Source: Streptomyces sp. Tue 6430
GTDB lineage: Bacteria > Actinomycetota > Actinomycetes > Streptomycetales > Streptomycetaceae
Reading direction: 5' to 3'
DNA: 64,000 nt
Assembly: GCA_021568835.1 (NCBI GenBank)
Contig: JAKGSH010000010.1
Location: 4,216,001-4,280,000, forward strand
Shown one piece after another: positions 18,245 through 28,295 of this stretch. Below the pieces are notes generated by a model, which worked only from the letters and a program-made list of their open reading frames with translations, was not told the origin of the DNA and ran no database searches. A program made the position numbers and the translations under genes. Each line of letters begins with the position of its first letter. The first letter of the stretch is position 1.

Positions 18245-19261
18245 ATGACCGCTTCGTCTGGCCGCCGTGTCCTGCTCGCCGCCCCCCGGGGCTACTGCGC
18301 GGGAGTGGACCGCGCCGTGATCGCCGTCGAGAAAGCCCTGGAGCAGTACGGCGCTCCCGTCTACGTCCGCCACGAGATCGTCCACAACAAGTACGTCGTG
18401 CAGACCCTGGAGAAGAAGGGCGCGATCTTCGTCGAACGGACGGAGGAGGTCCCGCCGGGCAACATCGTCATGTTCTCGGCGCACGGCGTCGCCCCGGTCG
18501 TCCACGAGGAGGCCGAGCGCGGCCGGCTGGCCACCATCGACGCGACCTGCCCGCTCGTCACGAAGGTCCACAAGGAAGCCGTCCGGTTCGCCTCCGAGGA
18601 CTACGACATCCTGCTGATCGGTCACGAGGGCCACGAGGAGGTCATCGGCACCTCCGGCGAGGCCCCCGACCACATCCAGCTCGTCGACGGCCCCGAGGAC
18701 GTCGCCAAGGTCGAGGTCCGCGACCCCTCCCGGGTCGTCTGGCTGTCGCAGACCACCCTCTCCGTCGACGAGACGATGGAGACCGTCGACGCCCTCAAGG
18801 AGAAGTTCCCGCAGCTCGTCTCCCCGCCCAGCGACGACATCTGCTACGCCACGCAGAACCGTCAGCTCGCGGTGAAGCAGATGGGCGCCGAGGCGGAGCT
18901 GGTGATCGTCGTCGGCTCGCGCAACTCCTCGAACTCCAAGCGGCTCGTCGAGGTCGCCAAGCTCGCCGGCGCCCGCGAGGCGTACCTGGTGGACTTCGCG
19001 AGCGAGATCGACGAGGCGTGGCTGGAAGGGGTGACGACGGTCGGCGTCACCTCCGGCGCCTCCGTCCCCGAGGTCCTCGTCGAGGAGGTCCTCGCCCTGC
19101 TCGCCGAGCGCGGCTACGGCGATGTGGAACTGGTGAAGGCCGCCGACGAGCACATCGTCTTCTCGCTGCCCAAGGAGCTCCGCCGCGACCTGCGCGAGGA
19201 GGCCGCCGCGCTGGCGGCCGGGCGGGGCGGCAGCGGCCCGGCGGCGACCTCGGGCGAGTGA
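18245..19261 (+). CDS. ispH: 4-hydroxy-3-methylbut-2-enyl diphosphate reductase
   Basis: The last enzyme of the MEP isoprenoid pathway, which makes IPP and DMAPP with a [4Fe-4S] cluster. The three cluster cysteines are in [26 protein letters not shown] and [11 protein letters not shown]. The catalytic Glu and the surrounding [20 protein letters not shown] and [12 protein letters not shown] segments are present. About 338 residues from ATG 18245. An ATG three codons upstream (18236) is equally close to a TACGAT -10-like box, so the transcript may be almost leaderless. The C-terminal 30 residues are Ala/Gly-rich. ppgK follows after 29 bases and is probably co-transcribed. Confidence 0.95.
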   Translation: MTASSGRRVLLAAPRGYCAGVDRAVIAVEKALEQYGAPVYVRHEIVHNKYVVQTLEKKGAIFVERTEEVPPGNIVMFSAHGVAPVVHEEAERGRLATIDATCPLVTKVHKEAVRFASEDYDILLIGHEGHEEVIGTSGEAPDHIQLVDGPEDVAKVEVRDPSRVVWLSQTTLSVDETMETVDALKEKFPQLVSPPSDDICYATQNRQLAVKQMGAEAELVIVVGSRNSSNSKRLVEVAKLAGAREAYLVDFASEIDEAWLEGVTTVGVTSGASVPEVLVEEVLALLAERGYGDVELVKAADEHIVFSLPKELRRDLREEAAALAAGRGGSGPAATSGE

Positions 19262-19290
19262 CGGTCCGTCCGCCGTCGTACCGTGGGGCC

Positions 19291-20040
19291 ATGCAGATCT
19301 TCGGCGTGGACATCGGTGGATCCGGGATCAAGGGCGCCCCTGTGGACCTGGACAGGGGCGACCTCGCCCAGGAGCGCTTCAAGGTGCTCACCCCGCAGCC
19401 GGCGACGCCCGACGGCGTGGCCGACGGCGTGCGGCAGGTGATCGACAACTTCGGCTGGACGGGCCCGGTCGGCCTGACCTTCCCGGGCGTGGTCACCGGC
19501 GGCTCCACGATCCGTACGGCGGCCAACGTCGACAAGAGCTGGGTCGACACGGACGCGCGCGCCCTGTTCGGCGAGCGGCTGGGCGGGCTGCCGGTGACGG
19601 TGGTCAACGACGCCGACGCGGCGGGCGTCGCCGAGGTCGCCTTCGGCGCCGGCCGCGACCGCCGGGGCACGGTCATCCTCCTCACCTTCGGCACCGGCAT
19701 CGGCAGTGCCGTCTTCGTGGACGGGGTCCTCGTCCCCAACACCGAGCTGGGCCACCTCGAACTGCACGGCCACGACGCGGAGAAGCGCGCCTCCAGCAAG
19801 GCCCGGGAGGACGAGGAGCTGACCTGGGAGCACTGGGCGCACCGCGTCCAGAAGTACCTCGCGCACGTCGAGATGCTCTTCTCGCCCGAGCTGTTCATCA
19901 TCGGCGGCGGCGTCAGCCGCAAGTCCGAGAAGTTCCTGCACCACATCGACGGCATCAAGGCCGAGATCGTCCCGGCGCAGCTCCAGAACAACGCGGGGAT
20001 CGTCGGCGCGGCGATGCGGGCGGCGAAGGACGGCCGGTAG
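19291..20040 (+). CDS. ppgK: Polyphosphate glucokinase
   Basis: A 249-residue ROK-family kinase that phosphorylates glucose with inorganic polyphosphate or ATP. The phosphate-binding loop [16 protein letters not shown], the catalytic [13 protein letters not shown] and the ROK motif [13 protein letters not shown] are present, followed by [15 protein letters not shown]. The segment [15 protein letters not shown] replaces the CxCGxxGC zinc site of other ROK kinases, as expected for PpgK. The ATG at 19291 is preceded by GTGGGGCC. It lies 29 bases after ispH in the same direction. Confidence 0.94.
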   Translation: MQIFGVDIGGSGIKGAPVDLDRGDLAQERFKVLTPQPATPDGVADGVRQVIDNFGWTGPVGLTFPGVVTGGSTIRTAANVDKSWVDTDARALFGERLGGLPVTVVNDADAAGVAEVAFGAGRDRRGTVILLTFGTGIGSAVFVDGVLVPNTELGHLELHGHDAEKRASSKAREDEELTWEHWAHRVQKYLAHVEMLFSPELFIIGGGVSRKSEKFLHHIDGIKAEIVPAQLQNNAGIVGAAMRAAKDGR

Positions 20041-20485
20041 CGGTTTCGCCCGGCCCCGTACACCGGGGCCGGCCCCGCCCACCGGGACACGGGGGGTCGG
20101 GCCCTGCACACCGGGACACCGGGGACCGGGCCTCGCGCACCGGGGGCCGGGCCTTGCGCACCGGGGGCCGGAGCCGCCGACGGGTGGTCCCGAGCCGCCG
20201 ACGGGGGTCCGGGGCCGGCTGCGGGCGGCCGGGGCCGACGCTGCGGGTGGTGGGTCCTGAGCCGGCGGCGGACGGTGCCGGCTCCTGAGTCATGGCCTGT
20301 CCGGCGGATCATGCCGGAGACACGGGGTCCGGCACGCCCTCTCCCGGAGGGGATGCCCCCGGCGGCGTGGTCGTCGGTTGCCGACCCCCTCACGCTCGGC
20401 TGCGCCGGCGCGGGGGACACCCTCATCGCGTCGGCGCCCTCCTCCGCCGTGCGGCCGGACGCATCGAACCCCGCTCACCCGGGCA
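20041..20485. other. Gene-free 445-bp GC-rich gap with degenerate short repeats
   Basis: Between ppgK (+) and the DUF6542 gene (-) there is no credible gene. From 20060 to 20220 the sequence repeats variants of GCACCGGGGGCCGGGCC and ACACCGGGACACCGGGG, then GAGCCGCCGACGGG twice. It can fold into many G/C hairpins and probably acts as the transcription boundary for both convergent genes. No AT-rich promoter-like patch was seen. Confidence 0.6.
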
Positions 20486-21247
20486 TCAAGAGGCCCTCGC
20501 CTTCCCCCGGCCCGGTCCGCCGGACAGGCCCTCGCGGCGGGCGGCGGCTTGTCGCCGGGCCACCAGGACCACCCGGCGCACCAGCACGGTCAGCGCGGCC
20601 AGGAGCGTGCCGCCGTACAGCCAGCCCACCTGGGTGGCCAGGGCGGTGGCCAGCCCCATCAGCCGGGCGCCGGGTCCGTCCCCGTCCTTCGCCAGCGGCA
20701 GGACGCCCACGGCGAAGGCGATCGGCACCACGACGGGCGCGGCGAGCAGTTCGGCCCGGCGCACCCACAGCCCGCACAGCACGCACACCGGCAGGAACAG
20801 CACGCCGTACGCCGTCTGCGAGGCGCCCAGCAGGCGGTCGAGCCAGCCGAGCGCCAGCATCAGCAGCACGCCGATCAGGCCGGTGCCGAGGCCGGTGAGC
20901 CGGGGATTCGGCAGCCGCCGGGCCGCCGGGGGCGAGAGCGAGGGCGAGGGCGACGTGGGCGCGCGGGCCGCCTTCGGCAGCCGCGGCGCGCCGCCGGCCC
21001 GGGGCGGCGCACCGGATCCGGGCCCGCGGGGCGTACCGGATCCGGAGCCGCGGGGCGTACTGGATCCGGAGCCGCGGGGCGCACCGGATCCGGAGCCGCG
21101 GGGCGCGTCCGCCCGGCCGCCGCCCCCCGGCCTTCCTCCGCTCCCGCGGCGGGCGTCACCGGCCCCGCCGCGGCCGGTCTGCGGCGGCAGGGGCGGGCCG
21201 CCGCGTCGCGTTCCGTTCTGCGGGGGTCGCGTCCTGTGTTGCTCCAC
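20486..21247 (-). CDS. DUF6542 membrane protein with repetitive N-terminal tail
   Basis: A 253-residue protein. The first 115 residues are Pro/Arg/Gly/Ser-rich, with an 8-residue unit (GSGSGAPR-like) repeated about five times. The rest has four predicted membrane helices: LTGLGTGLIGVLLMLALGWL, TAYGVLFLPVCVLCGLWV, LAAPVVVPIAFAVGVLPL and VGWLYGGTLLAALTVLVRRV. That matches the actinobacterial DUF6542 family, function unknown. It starts at ATG 21247 and is divergent from ychF, so 21248-21416 should carry both promoters. Confidence 0.82.
   Translation of the reverse strand: MEQHRTRPPQNGTRRGGPPLPPQTGRGGAGDARRGSGGRPGGGGRADAPRGSGSGAPRGSGSSTPRGSGSGTPRGPGSGAPPRAGGAPRLPKAARAPTSPSPSLSPPAARRLPNPRLTGLGTGLIGVLLMLALGWLDRLLGASQTAYGVLFLPVCVLCGLWVRRAELLAAPVVVPIAFAVGVLPLAKDGDGPGARLMGLATALATQVGWLYGGTLLAALTVLVRRVVLVARRQAAARREGLSGGPGRGKARAS
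21011..21106. repeat. Four 24-bp tandem repeats inside the DUF6542 gene
   Basis: Units start at 21011, 21035, 21059 and 21083, each beginning ACCGGATCC or ACTGGATCC. They differ at a few positions and stay in frame, adding 8 residues per copy to the cytoplasmic tail. Copy number should vary between strains. Confidence 0.88.
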
Positions 21248-21416
21248 CGGTCCAACCTAGGTCTGTTCATATGCCGAATCGGGCGCGGGACACGCCGGAG
21301 GGACGACCTTGGCCAAGCGTTCGACAGGTCCGCCGGGGCGGGCGCGGGCACGCCGTAAACTGGTGGATCGGCCAGCCCCCTGGCCCCCTGGCCCTCTCAC
21401 TACGGGAAGTCGCAAC

Positions 21417-22505
<1,089 letters not shown>

Positions 22506-22621
22506 GGCGATTTCCCTGCTCCGTAGGCGGCGCGTCGTCCATGTCCGCCACGCCACACCCTCCGGCCACACCGGTGGCCATGAGGCCCGGAGAGCGCGGT
22601 CGGCGCCGCTGCCCCCGGTCG

Positions 22622-22654
22622 GATGCCCCCGCCACGCGTCGTGGCGGGGGCATC
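22622..22654. terminator. Bidirectional hairpin terminator after ychF
   Basis: A 14-bp perfect stem (22622-22635 with 22641-22654, loop of 5) lies between the convergent ychF (+) and the 22737 gene (-). The rest of this 231-base gap shows nothing else. Confidence 0.85.
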
Positions 22655-22736
22655 TGCCCTTCTGCTGACGGGAATCTCCGGACCTGGTTCTGTCCGTGTC
22701 TTCGTGAATACGGAGGTCACGTCGTGCGGTGGTTCG

Positions 22737-24323
22737 CTATTGGCGGCTGATCGCCCGTGAGACGCCGGTGGCGACGGTCGTGGCCAGGATCCACCCGGCA
22801 GCGGTCAGCCCGTAGGCGAGCCATTGCCCCGTGTCTCGTGGTGCGAAGGCGGCGTCCTGCCCGAAGGCGGTGATCGGGACGAGCAGGTCGAGTGTGTAGA
22901 AGACGGCGTTGAACGGTGGTGCTTTCTCCGCTTCGAGGGGCGCGGGGGGATGCGCTCCGAAGAAGAGTGCGCCGCAGGCGAGCAGGGCCATGAGCCAGAG
23001 TCCGGCGCGGAGTGGCCGGTAGCCGTAGCCGACGGTTGCGTCCTGGACGTAGCCCCAGACGCGGGTATGCAGGGGGAGCATGGCACGGCGATGCCGTTGC
23101 TTGGCGAGGAGCACCGTGCGTGCTTCATCCTCGTGTCCGAGCCGTCGGTAGGCGGTTGCGAGCTGCTCGTACGGCTGCGGGAGGTAGCCCGCGGTGCTGC
23201 GCCGGAGCCAGCCGAGCCGTTCGGCGGCCGGCAGGGGGAGAGCGAGGGCGTCGTAGGTGGTCTCGGCCAGCCGGAGGTCGGCGGGCCAGGCGTCCGGGGT
23301 GTCGTACAGGGTGCCCAGCTGGGCGTTGCTCGCATCGACGGTGCCGTCGATCGGCTGCCGGGAGCGTAGATCGGTCTCGCGCGCCTGGGCCAGCCGCAGG
23401 GACAGGGCGATGCCGCCGGGGTTCGTCAGCGTGGCGTCGTGGAAGCTGAGCTGCGTACCGATGCGGCTGCCGTCGAGTGTGATGCCGCCGTCGACGGTGA
23501 GGCCCTGGCCGAGGTCGAAGTTGCGGGCGACGCTGACGTCGATGGCCTCCAGCGCGACGTCGCCGGCGTTGCTCAGCCGGGCGCCGCAGAAGCCGATCGC
23601 CGCCGCGACCGTGGCACCGGAGAGAATGATTCGCCCCTCGGCGCTGAAACCCGGGTGGAAAGTGAAGTCCTCGGTGATCTGGACGTGGTAGGCGTCCAGG
23701 GCGTGGCCGCCCGGGTTGCTCAGCGAGGCGCCCTCCAAGGCGAACTCGCCGGAGACAGCGGCGCCGGAGAGGCGGAAGGCTCCCTGGACGGCCAGGTTGG
23801 TGCACAGTACGTCGCCGCCCGTGATGAGGCGGACCGCGGATATCGCCTCGGCTCCGGGCGTAGTGATGACGGTGTCGCGGAGGTCCAGGTCGCTGCGGAC
23901 CTGGGCGCAGGTGAGTACGAGGGGTCCGGTCAGGTGGCAGCGGGACAGGGCCAGCCGGCCGTCGATCTGGGCCGTGTCGGCGGCGAGACCTGGCAGTGCG
24001 CATCCGGTGAGGGCCAACTCGCGAATCCTGGCGCCGCCGAGCAAGGGCGTGTCGTCGAAGCGGCACTCGTCCAGGACGACCGGCGCGGCAATCTCGCCGA
24101 ATCGCAGATCCAGCACGCCCGTGATGCGGGCACCGGTCAGGCGCAGTGCCGGGCGGTCGCCCGGGGCGGCATCGGCACCGGCACCCAGCAGCAGTGCCGC
24201 AATGACCTCGGCCCGTACTGCGGGTTCCGCCGCTGACGAGCCGTCGCGGACATCGACGGCAGCGCCCTGGGCGAAGGAGTTCCACAACTGACTTTCAAGA
24301 GCATTGAGTTCGTCGATACGCAC
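22737..24323 (-). CDS. Repeat-rich protein with C-terminal membrane helices (pentapeptide/beta-helix-like)
   Basis: About 528 residues from GTG 24323, which is preceded by AGGAAG at good spacing; the longer frame to 24431 is not supported. After a helical start (IDELNALESQLWNSFAQG) come about 15 imperfect repeats of roughly 20-25 residues, such as LRLTGARITGVLDLRFGEI, VLDECRFDDTPLLGGARI and LSGAAVSGEFALEGASLSN. Their pattern suggests a stacked beta-solenoid. A linker with TPR-like text (PYEQLATAYRRLGHEDEAR) leads to two to three membrane helices (LWLMALLACGALFFGAH, WLAYGLTAAGWILATTVATG). Databases often label such Streptomyces proteins membrane-associated oxidoreductase, but I see no cofactor-binding motif. 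The function is unknown; a membrane-tethered binding scaffold is one guess. Confidence 0.7.
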   Translation of the reverse strand: MRIDELNALESQLWNSFAQGAAVDVRDGSSAAEPAVRAEVIAALLLGAGADAAPGDRPALRLTGARITGVLDLRFGEIAAPVVLDECRFDDTPLLGGARIRELALTGCALPGLAADTAQIDGRLALSRCHLTGPLVLTCAQVRSDLDLRDTVITTPGAEAISAVRLITGGDVLCTNLAVQGAFRLSGAAVSGEFALEGASLSNPGGHALDAYHVQITEDFTFHPGFSAEGRIILSGATVAAAIGFCGARLSNAGDVALEAIDVSVARNFDLGQGLTVDGGITLDGSRIGTQLSFHDATLTNPGGIALSLRLAQARETDLRSRQPIDGTVDASNAQLGTLYDTPDAWPADLRLAETTYDALALPLPAAERLGWLRRSTAGYLPQPYEQLATAYRRLGHEDEARTVLLAKQRHRRAMLPLHTRVWGYVQDATVGYGYRPLRAGLWLMALLACGALFFGAHPPAPLEAEKAPPFNAVFYTLDLLVPITAFGQDAAFAPRDTGQWLAYGLTAAGWILATTVATGVSRAISRQ

Positions 24324-24615
24324 GATCGACGATCTTCCTGGTGCGGGCCCGCCCAGGACAACACCCGAGGAAGCCAGGACCCCACGGGCGAGGCAGCCAG
24401 GGGCATGCCGGTGCGGGGCGCAGTCCTTCACGGAACTCCGGTCAGATCCATTCTCACATCCTCATCATCTGCGCCGGATTCGCGTCGGACTGCTTCGGTT
24501 TCGCTCGGAGCAGCGGGTGCAGCAGTCCGCACAGTGAGCAGCCGCGCGGCGAACGCCGGTCGGGACCCGGTGCGGGCGGTGGGAAGATGCCGGGGGGCGG
24601 AGAAGGGCGGGGAGC

Positions 24616-26796
24616 GTGGGGCGTGGCGAGCGGGACACGGTCGCGAGGGGAGCGCGACTGTACGAGGCGGCGCAGGCAGTGGTCGGTGACCACGGAAGGG
24701 CGGTGGAGGCGGTCCGGGCGGCACTGAAACCGCTCCACGACGCGGCGGTGAAGCGGGAGCTCGATGCTGTTCCCGTCGCCCGGCTGCAGGACGTCACCGA
24801 AGGGCGGCTGCGGCTGGGGAGCGTCGAGAAGAGCGGACTGCGCACCCTGGGCAGTGTGCTCGAAGCGGGCCCCTACCGGCTGCGTCAGATTCCCGGTGTC
24901 GGGCAGCGCACCGTCGACCAGATGCTCGCCGCCGCCCGCAGGCTCTCCGAGGCCGTGCACGAGACCGTGGCCGTCCACATCGACGTGGACCGGCCGGAAC
25001 CGCGCACCACCGCGCTCGTCATGGCCCTGCATGTCCTGGTGGAGGCCGGCCCGGACACCCGGCGTGCGGTCGACAAGGCCACCGCCCTGGCGGAGCGCCT
25101 CGGTCCGTTGCTGGCCGACGCGAGGCCCGCCGCCGGAAGGGTCCGGATGCTTCTGGCCGGCCGGGAGAAGAAGGCCCGCGCAGGGGCGGCGGTCGCCGAG
25201 ACCCGGTCGCTGGTGGACGAGGCGGAGCGTGCCGGCCTGCCCGAGCTGCTCGCCCAGGCGTCGGTGGACCTGCTCCGGGGGCTCTCGTCCGACGTCGCGG
25301 CCTGGGTGGACTTCGAACTCCGCTCCGCCGAGTACTACAGCCTGCTCGCCGAGATCTCCGGGCGGCTGCCGGACACGGCTGCCGCAGAGGGCTTTCTGCC
25401 CGACGAGATCGCGGAGCGGGTACGCACCCAGCACCTCGACGACACGCACCGGCGGGTCTCCCTGCGCGGTTACCAGGCGTTCGGCGCACGGTTCGCGCTC
25501 GCGCAGCGCAAGGTGATGCTCGGCGACGAGATGGGCCTCGGGAAGACGATCCAGGCGATCGCCGTCCTCGCCCACCTGGCCGCCGAGGGACAGAGTCACT
25601 TCATGGTCGTCTGCCCGGCGAGCGTCCTCGTGAACTGGACACGGGAGATCGAGGCCCGCAGTGCCCTGCGCGTCATGGTGCTCCACGGTCCCGACCGGCA
25701 CTACGCGTTCGCCGACTGGAAGGGGCGGGGCGGCGTCGGGGTGACCACGTTCGACGCGCTGCGCGGCTTTCCCGCACCGGGCGGCGGGGAGGTCGGGCTG
25801 CTGGTGGTCGACGAGGCGCACTCCGTGAAGAACCCGAAGGCCAAGCGGTCCCAAGCGGTCGGCCTATGGGCGGAGCGTTGCGAGCGCGCCCTTTTCATGA
25901 CCGGAACCCCGATGGAGAACAGGGTCGTGGAGTTCCGCAACCTGGTCCGGATGCTCGACGGCGACGTCGCGGACTCCCTCGGTGAACGGGACGCGTTGGC
26001 CGGATCGGTCGCCTTCCGCAAGGCCGTGGCCCCGGTCTACCTGCGGCGCAACCAGGAGGACGTGCTGACGGAACTCCCGAGCCTTCAGCAGACCGACGAG
26101 TGGGAGGAGCTGAGCGCTTCGGACGAGGAGGCGTACCGCGAAGCCGTGCGCGCGGGCAACTTCATGGCCATGCGCAGGGCCGCTTACCTGCGCCCCGAGA
26201 AGTCGGCCAAGCTGGACCGGCTCCGGGAGATCGTTCAGGAGGCCGGCGAGAACGGGCAGAAGACGGTGGTCTTCTCCAACTTCAAGGACGTACTGGGCGT
26301 GGTGAAGGAGACCCTCGCGGCCGGAACCGCCGGAGACACCCCGGTGTTCGGTCCACTGACCGGCGCCGTCCCGGCCCAGCGTCGACAGGAGATCGTCGAC
26401 GACTTCGCCGGTGTCCAGGGCCCGGCGGTGCTCCTGGGGCAGATCCAGGCAGCGGGCGTCGGCCTCAACATGCAGGCCGCCTCCGTCGTCGTCATCTGCG
26501 AACCCCAGATCAAGCCGACCATCGAACATCAGGCGGTGGCCCGGGCCCACCGTATGGGCCAGGTCAGGCCGGTTCGCGTGCACCGTCTCCTCGCCACCGG
26601 AGGCGTGGACGAACGCATGGTGAAGATGCTGGAGACCAAGACGCGCCTGTTCGACGCCTATGCCCGCCGCAGCGCCGTGGCCGAAGCCACCCCGGACGCG
26701 GTCGACGTGTCGGACACCGAGCTGGCACGTCGGATCATCGAGGAGGAACAGGCACGTCTGGGTATGACGGACGAGAGGCCCAGGTCATCCGAGTGA
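24616..26796 (+). CDS. SNF2-family DEAD/DEAH helicase-translocase with N-terminal HhH domain
   Basis: A 726-residue enzyme from a GTG start. A helix-hairpin-helix DNA-binding motif lies at about 88-110 (LRQIPGVGQRTVDQMLAAA). A helical region of unknown type fills 110-280. The SNF2 ATPase core follows: Walker A GDEMGLGKTIQ at about 303-315, Walker B VVDEAHSVKNPKAKR at about 397, and motif III FMTGTPMENR. The C-terminal lobe has KTVVFSNFKDV and motif VI QAVARAHRMGQVRPVRVHRL. No nuclease or methyltransferase domain is visible. It is divergent from the repeat-rich membrane protein and convergent with the Fic gene, so it appears to be a single transcription unit. Relatives act in DNA repair or in phage defence; context does not decide. 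Confidence 0.85.
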   Translation: MGRGERDTVARGARLYEAAQAVVGDHGRAVEAVRAALKPLHDAAVKRELDAVPVARLQDVTEGRLRLGSVEKSGLRTLGSVLEAGPYRLRQIPGVGQRTVDQMLAAARRLSEAVHETVAVHIDVDRPEPRTTALVMALHVLVEAGPDTRRAVDKATALAERLGPLLADARPAAGRVRMLLAGREKKARAGAAVAETRSLVDEAERAGLPELLAQASVDLLRGLSSDVAAWVDFELRSAEYYSLLAEISGRLPDTAAAEGFLPDEIAERVRTQHLDDTHRRVSLRGYQAFGARFALAQRKVMLGDEMGLGKTIQAIAVLAHLAAEGQSHFMVVCPASVLVNWTREIEARSALRVMVLHGPDRHYAFADWKGRGGVGVTTFDALRGFPAPGGGEVGLLVVDEAHSVKNPKAKRSQAVGLWAERCERALFMTGTPMENRVVEFRNLVRMLDGDVADSLGERDALAGSVAFRKAVAPVYLRRNQEDVLTELPSLQQTDEWEELSASDEEAYREAVRAGNFMAMRRAAYLRPEKSAKLDRLREIVQEAGENGQKTVVFSNFKDVLGVVKETLAAGTAGDTPVFGPLTGAVPAQRRQEIVDDFAGVQGPAVLLGQIQAAGVGLNMQAASVVVICEPQIKPTIEHQAVARAHRMGQVRPVRVHRLLATGGVDERMVKMLETKTRLFDAYARRSAVAEATPDAVDVSDTELARRIIEEEQARLGMTDERPRSSE

Positions 26797-27118
26797 GGGT
26801 GTCCTCCGGTCCGCAGCCGGTCCGCGGGACACCCGTGATCGGCCGTCGGGAGCCAACGTATGCCGGCAGGGAAATCCCAGATTAGGGCCCTGGAGGGGGC
26901 TTCGCCGTAGGTCAGGATCGGGCTTCAGGCATTCCGCCTCAACGTGTAGCGGGCGACATGGCGCCACGTTGCTGATCCGGCAGACATGCAGGTCAAATGG
27001 GGTCTGACTCCTCGGGGTCGGACCCTGAATCTTTACCGTGCTAGGTCGGTGCTGGATGAGAGTGCACATGCCGGCGTGTGATCTGTCCAGACCTGGCGGC
27101 GATGGGAAGCGTCGTGGG
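26797..27118. other. 322-bp gap between helicase and Fic genes; degenerate repeat patch
   Basis: No credible gene is seen between these convergent genes. A patch at about 26990-27030 contains GGGGTCTGACTCC followed by GGGGTCGGACCCTGAAT. It looks like a decayed insertion-sequence end or extragenic repeat and is less GC-rich than its surroundings. No clean terminator hairpin was found. Confidence 0.45.
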
Positions 27119-28261
27119 TCAGCGTTCCCGCCGGTACGGGTCCACGTACGGCTCCATCGACTGGCGGACTTCTTCGCGGACCGGGTCCATGAGTGGCCCC
27201 GGGGCGTAGTAGCGGGCGCGGGCCTTCCCGTGGGGGACGAGCCAGCCGCGGGCGACGAGTTCCCGGATGTCACGGATGGCTTGCTGGTCGCTGAGGTCGG
27301 CGTCCTGCTGGTAGACGGTGCGGCGGACCTTCGCGTCAGAGAACGCGGGTAGCAGGGCGTAGACGACCCGCTCGTCCAAGCCGGTTGCCTCGACGCCTTC
27401 GACCAGGCGGGTCCAGGCCCGCGACATGACATCGAAGCGGCGCTGGGCCTGCTGGGCCTGCCGGTGGTGCGCGGTCAGGCAGAACCGGATCCAGGGCCGG
27501 GTGTCCCGCTCGGGGCTCCAGTGCGGGCCGCCCACGTCCTCCAGGACCTGGTAGTAGGCGTAAGTGTTCTGCCCTCGTCCAAGCCACTCCTCGATGGAGG
27601 AGAACTCGGGTGGCATCAGGGCCTCGCGGGAGAACACGAGAGTGGACAGGGCGCGGGACATGCGTCCGTTGCCGTCCTTCCAGGGGTGGATCTTGACGAG
27701 GTTGAGGTGGGCCATGGAGGCACGGATGTGGACGGGGGCGTCGAGGTCGCCCTCGTTGAGCCAGTCGATGAACTCCGACATCAGAGCGGGAACGTCCGCC
27801 TGGTCCGGTGCGGTGTAGGCGGGGACCAGGGGGTCGTCGGGGCTGGTGACGTAGACGGGGCCGTCGCGCCAGCGGCCAGGGCGCTTGTCGAGGTGGTGGC
27901 CCTGCAGCATGAAGTGCAGGCTGTTGAGGAGGCCGGCGTCGTACCGGAAGTCGTCACCGGCGTCGGCGAGGGCCTGGATGTAGGTCATACCGCGCTGGTA
28001 GCCCTCCAGCTCGACACGCGTCTTCTCCCCGGTCTCCAGCGGTTCCTCGCCGGACATGAGGGCTTCCACGTCATCGACTGTTGCGGCGTATCCCTCGATG
28101 GTGTTCGATCCGGCGATCGCGCGAGCGGTGAGGTTGCGGCGCAGCTGGCGGGTCCAGCGAGGGGTGGCTCGGAGCATGTGGCGCAGGGAGCGACGCATGC
28201 TCTCGATCTCGTCGAGGGCACGCTGGTCGTCGGCGCCCAGAGAGGGAGTGGCGTACAGCAT
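27119..28261 (-). CDS. Fic-family AMP-transferase with N-terminal inhibitory helix and C-terminal winged helix
   Basis: About 380 residues from ATG 28261 (MLYATPSLGADD). The catalytic Fic loop HPWKDGNGRMSR lies at about 192-203, with the His and Gly-rich anion site needed to transfer AMP from ATP to a protein hydroxyl. An inhibitory motif of the (S/T)xxxE(G/N) type, SNTIEG, lies at 52-57, before the Fic core. That makes it a class II Fic whose Glu blocks ATP binding until released. The flap region reads GPVYVTSPDDPLVPAYTAP. The C-terminal 90 residues (QQAIRDIRELVARGWLVPHGKARARYY) form a winged helix that could bind DNA. A perfect 14-bp palindrome abuts the start codon, suggesting autoregulation. 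No antitoxin gene is adjacent. The target protein is unknown. Confidence 0.88.
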   Translation of the reverse strand: MLYATPSLGADDQRALDEIESMRRSLRHMLRATPRWTRQLRRNLTARAIAGSNTIEGYAATVDDVEALMSGEEPLETGEKTRVELEGYQRGMTYIQALADAGDDFRYDAGLLNSLHFMLQGHHLDKRPGRWRDGPVYVTSPDDPLVPAYTAPDQADVPALMSEFIDWLNEGDLDAPVHIRASMAHLNLVKIHPWKDGNGRMSRALSTLVFSREALMPPEFSSIEEWLGRGQNTYAYYQVLEDVGGPHWSPERDTRPWIRFCLTAHHRQAQQAQRRFDVMSRAWTRLVEGVEATGLDERVVYALLPAFSDAKVRRTVYQQDADLSDQQAIRDIRELVARGWLVPHGKARARYYAPGPLMDPVREEVRQSMEPYVDPYRRER

Positions 28262-28295
28262 GACTTCATGACACAATAATGGTGTCATGAAGTCA
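28261..28295. promoter_or_regulatory. Perfect 14-bp inverted repeat at the fic start (probable operator)
   Basis: TGACTTCATGACAC (28261-28274) is mirrored exactly by GTGTCATGAAGTCA (28282-28295), with a 7-base A/T-rich spacer. It begins at the first base of the fic start codon and runs upstream over the leader or promoter. It is AT-rich in a very GC-rich genome and has the size and symmetry of a dimeric repressor site. The winged helix of the Fic protein itself is the natural candidate ligand. Confidence 0.75.

Noticed and set aside
20041-20485. A small gene in the ppgK-DUF6542 gap
   Set aside because: All frames are dominated by repeat-driven Pro/Gly/Arg text and none has a credible start or homology feature.
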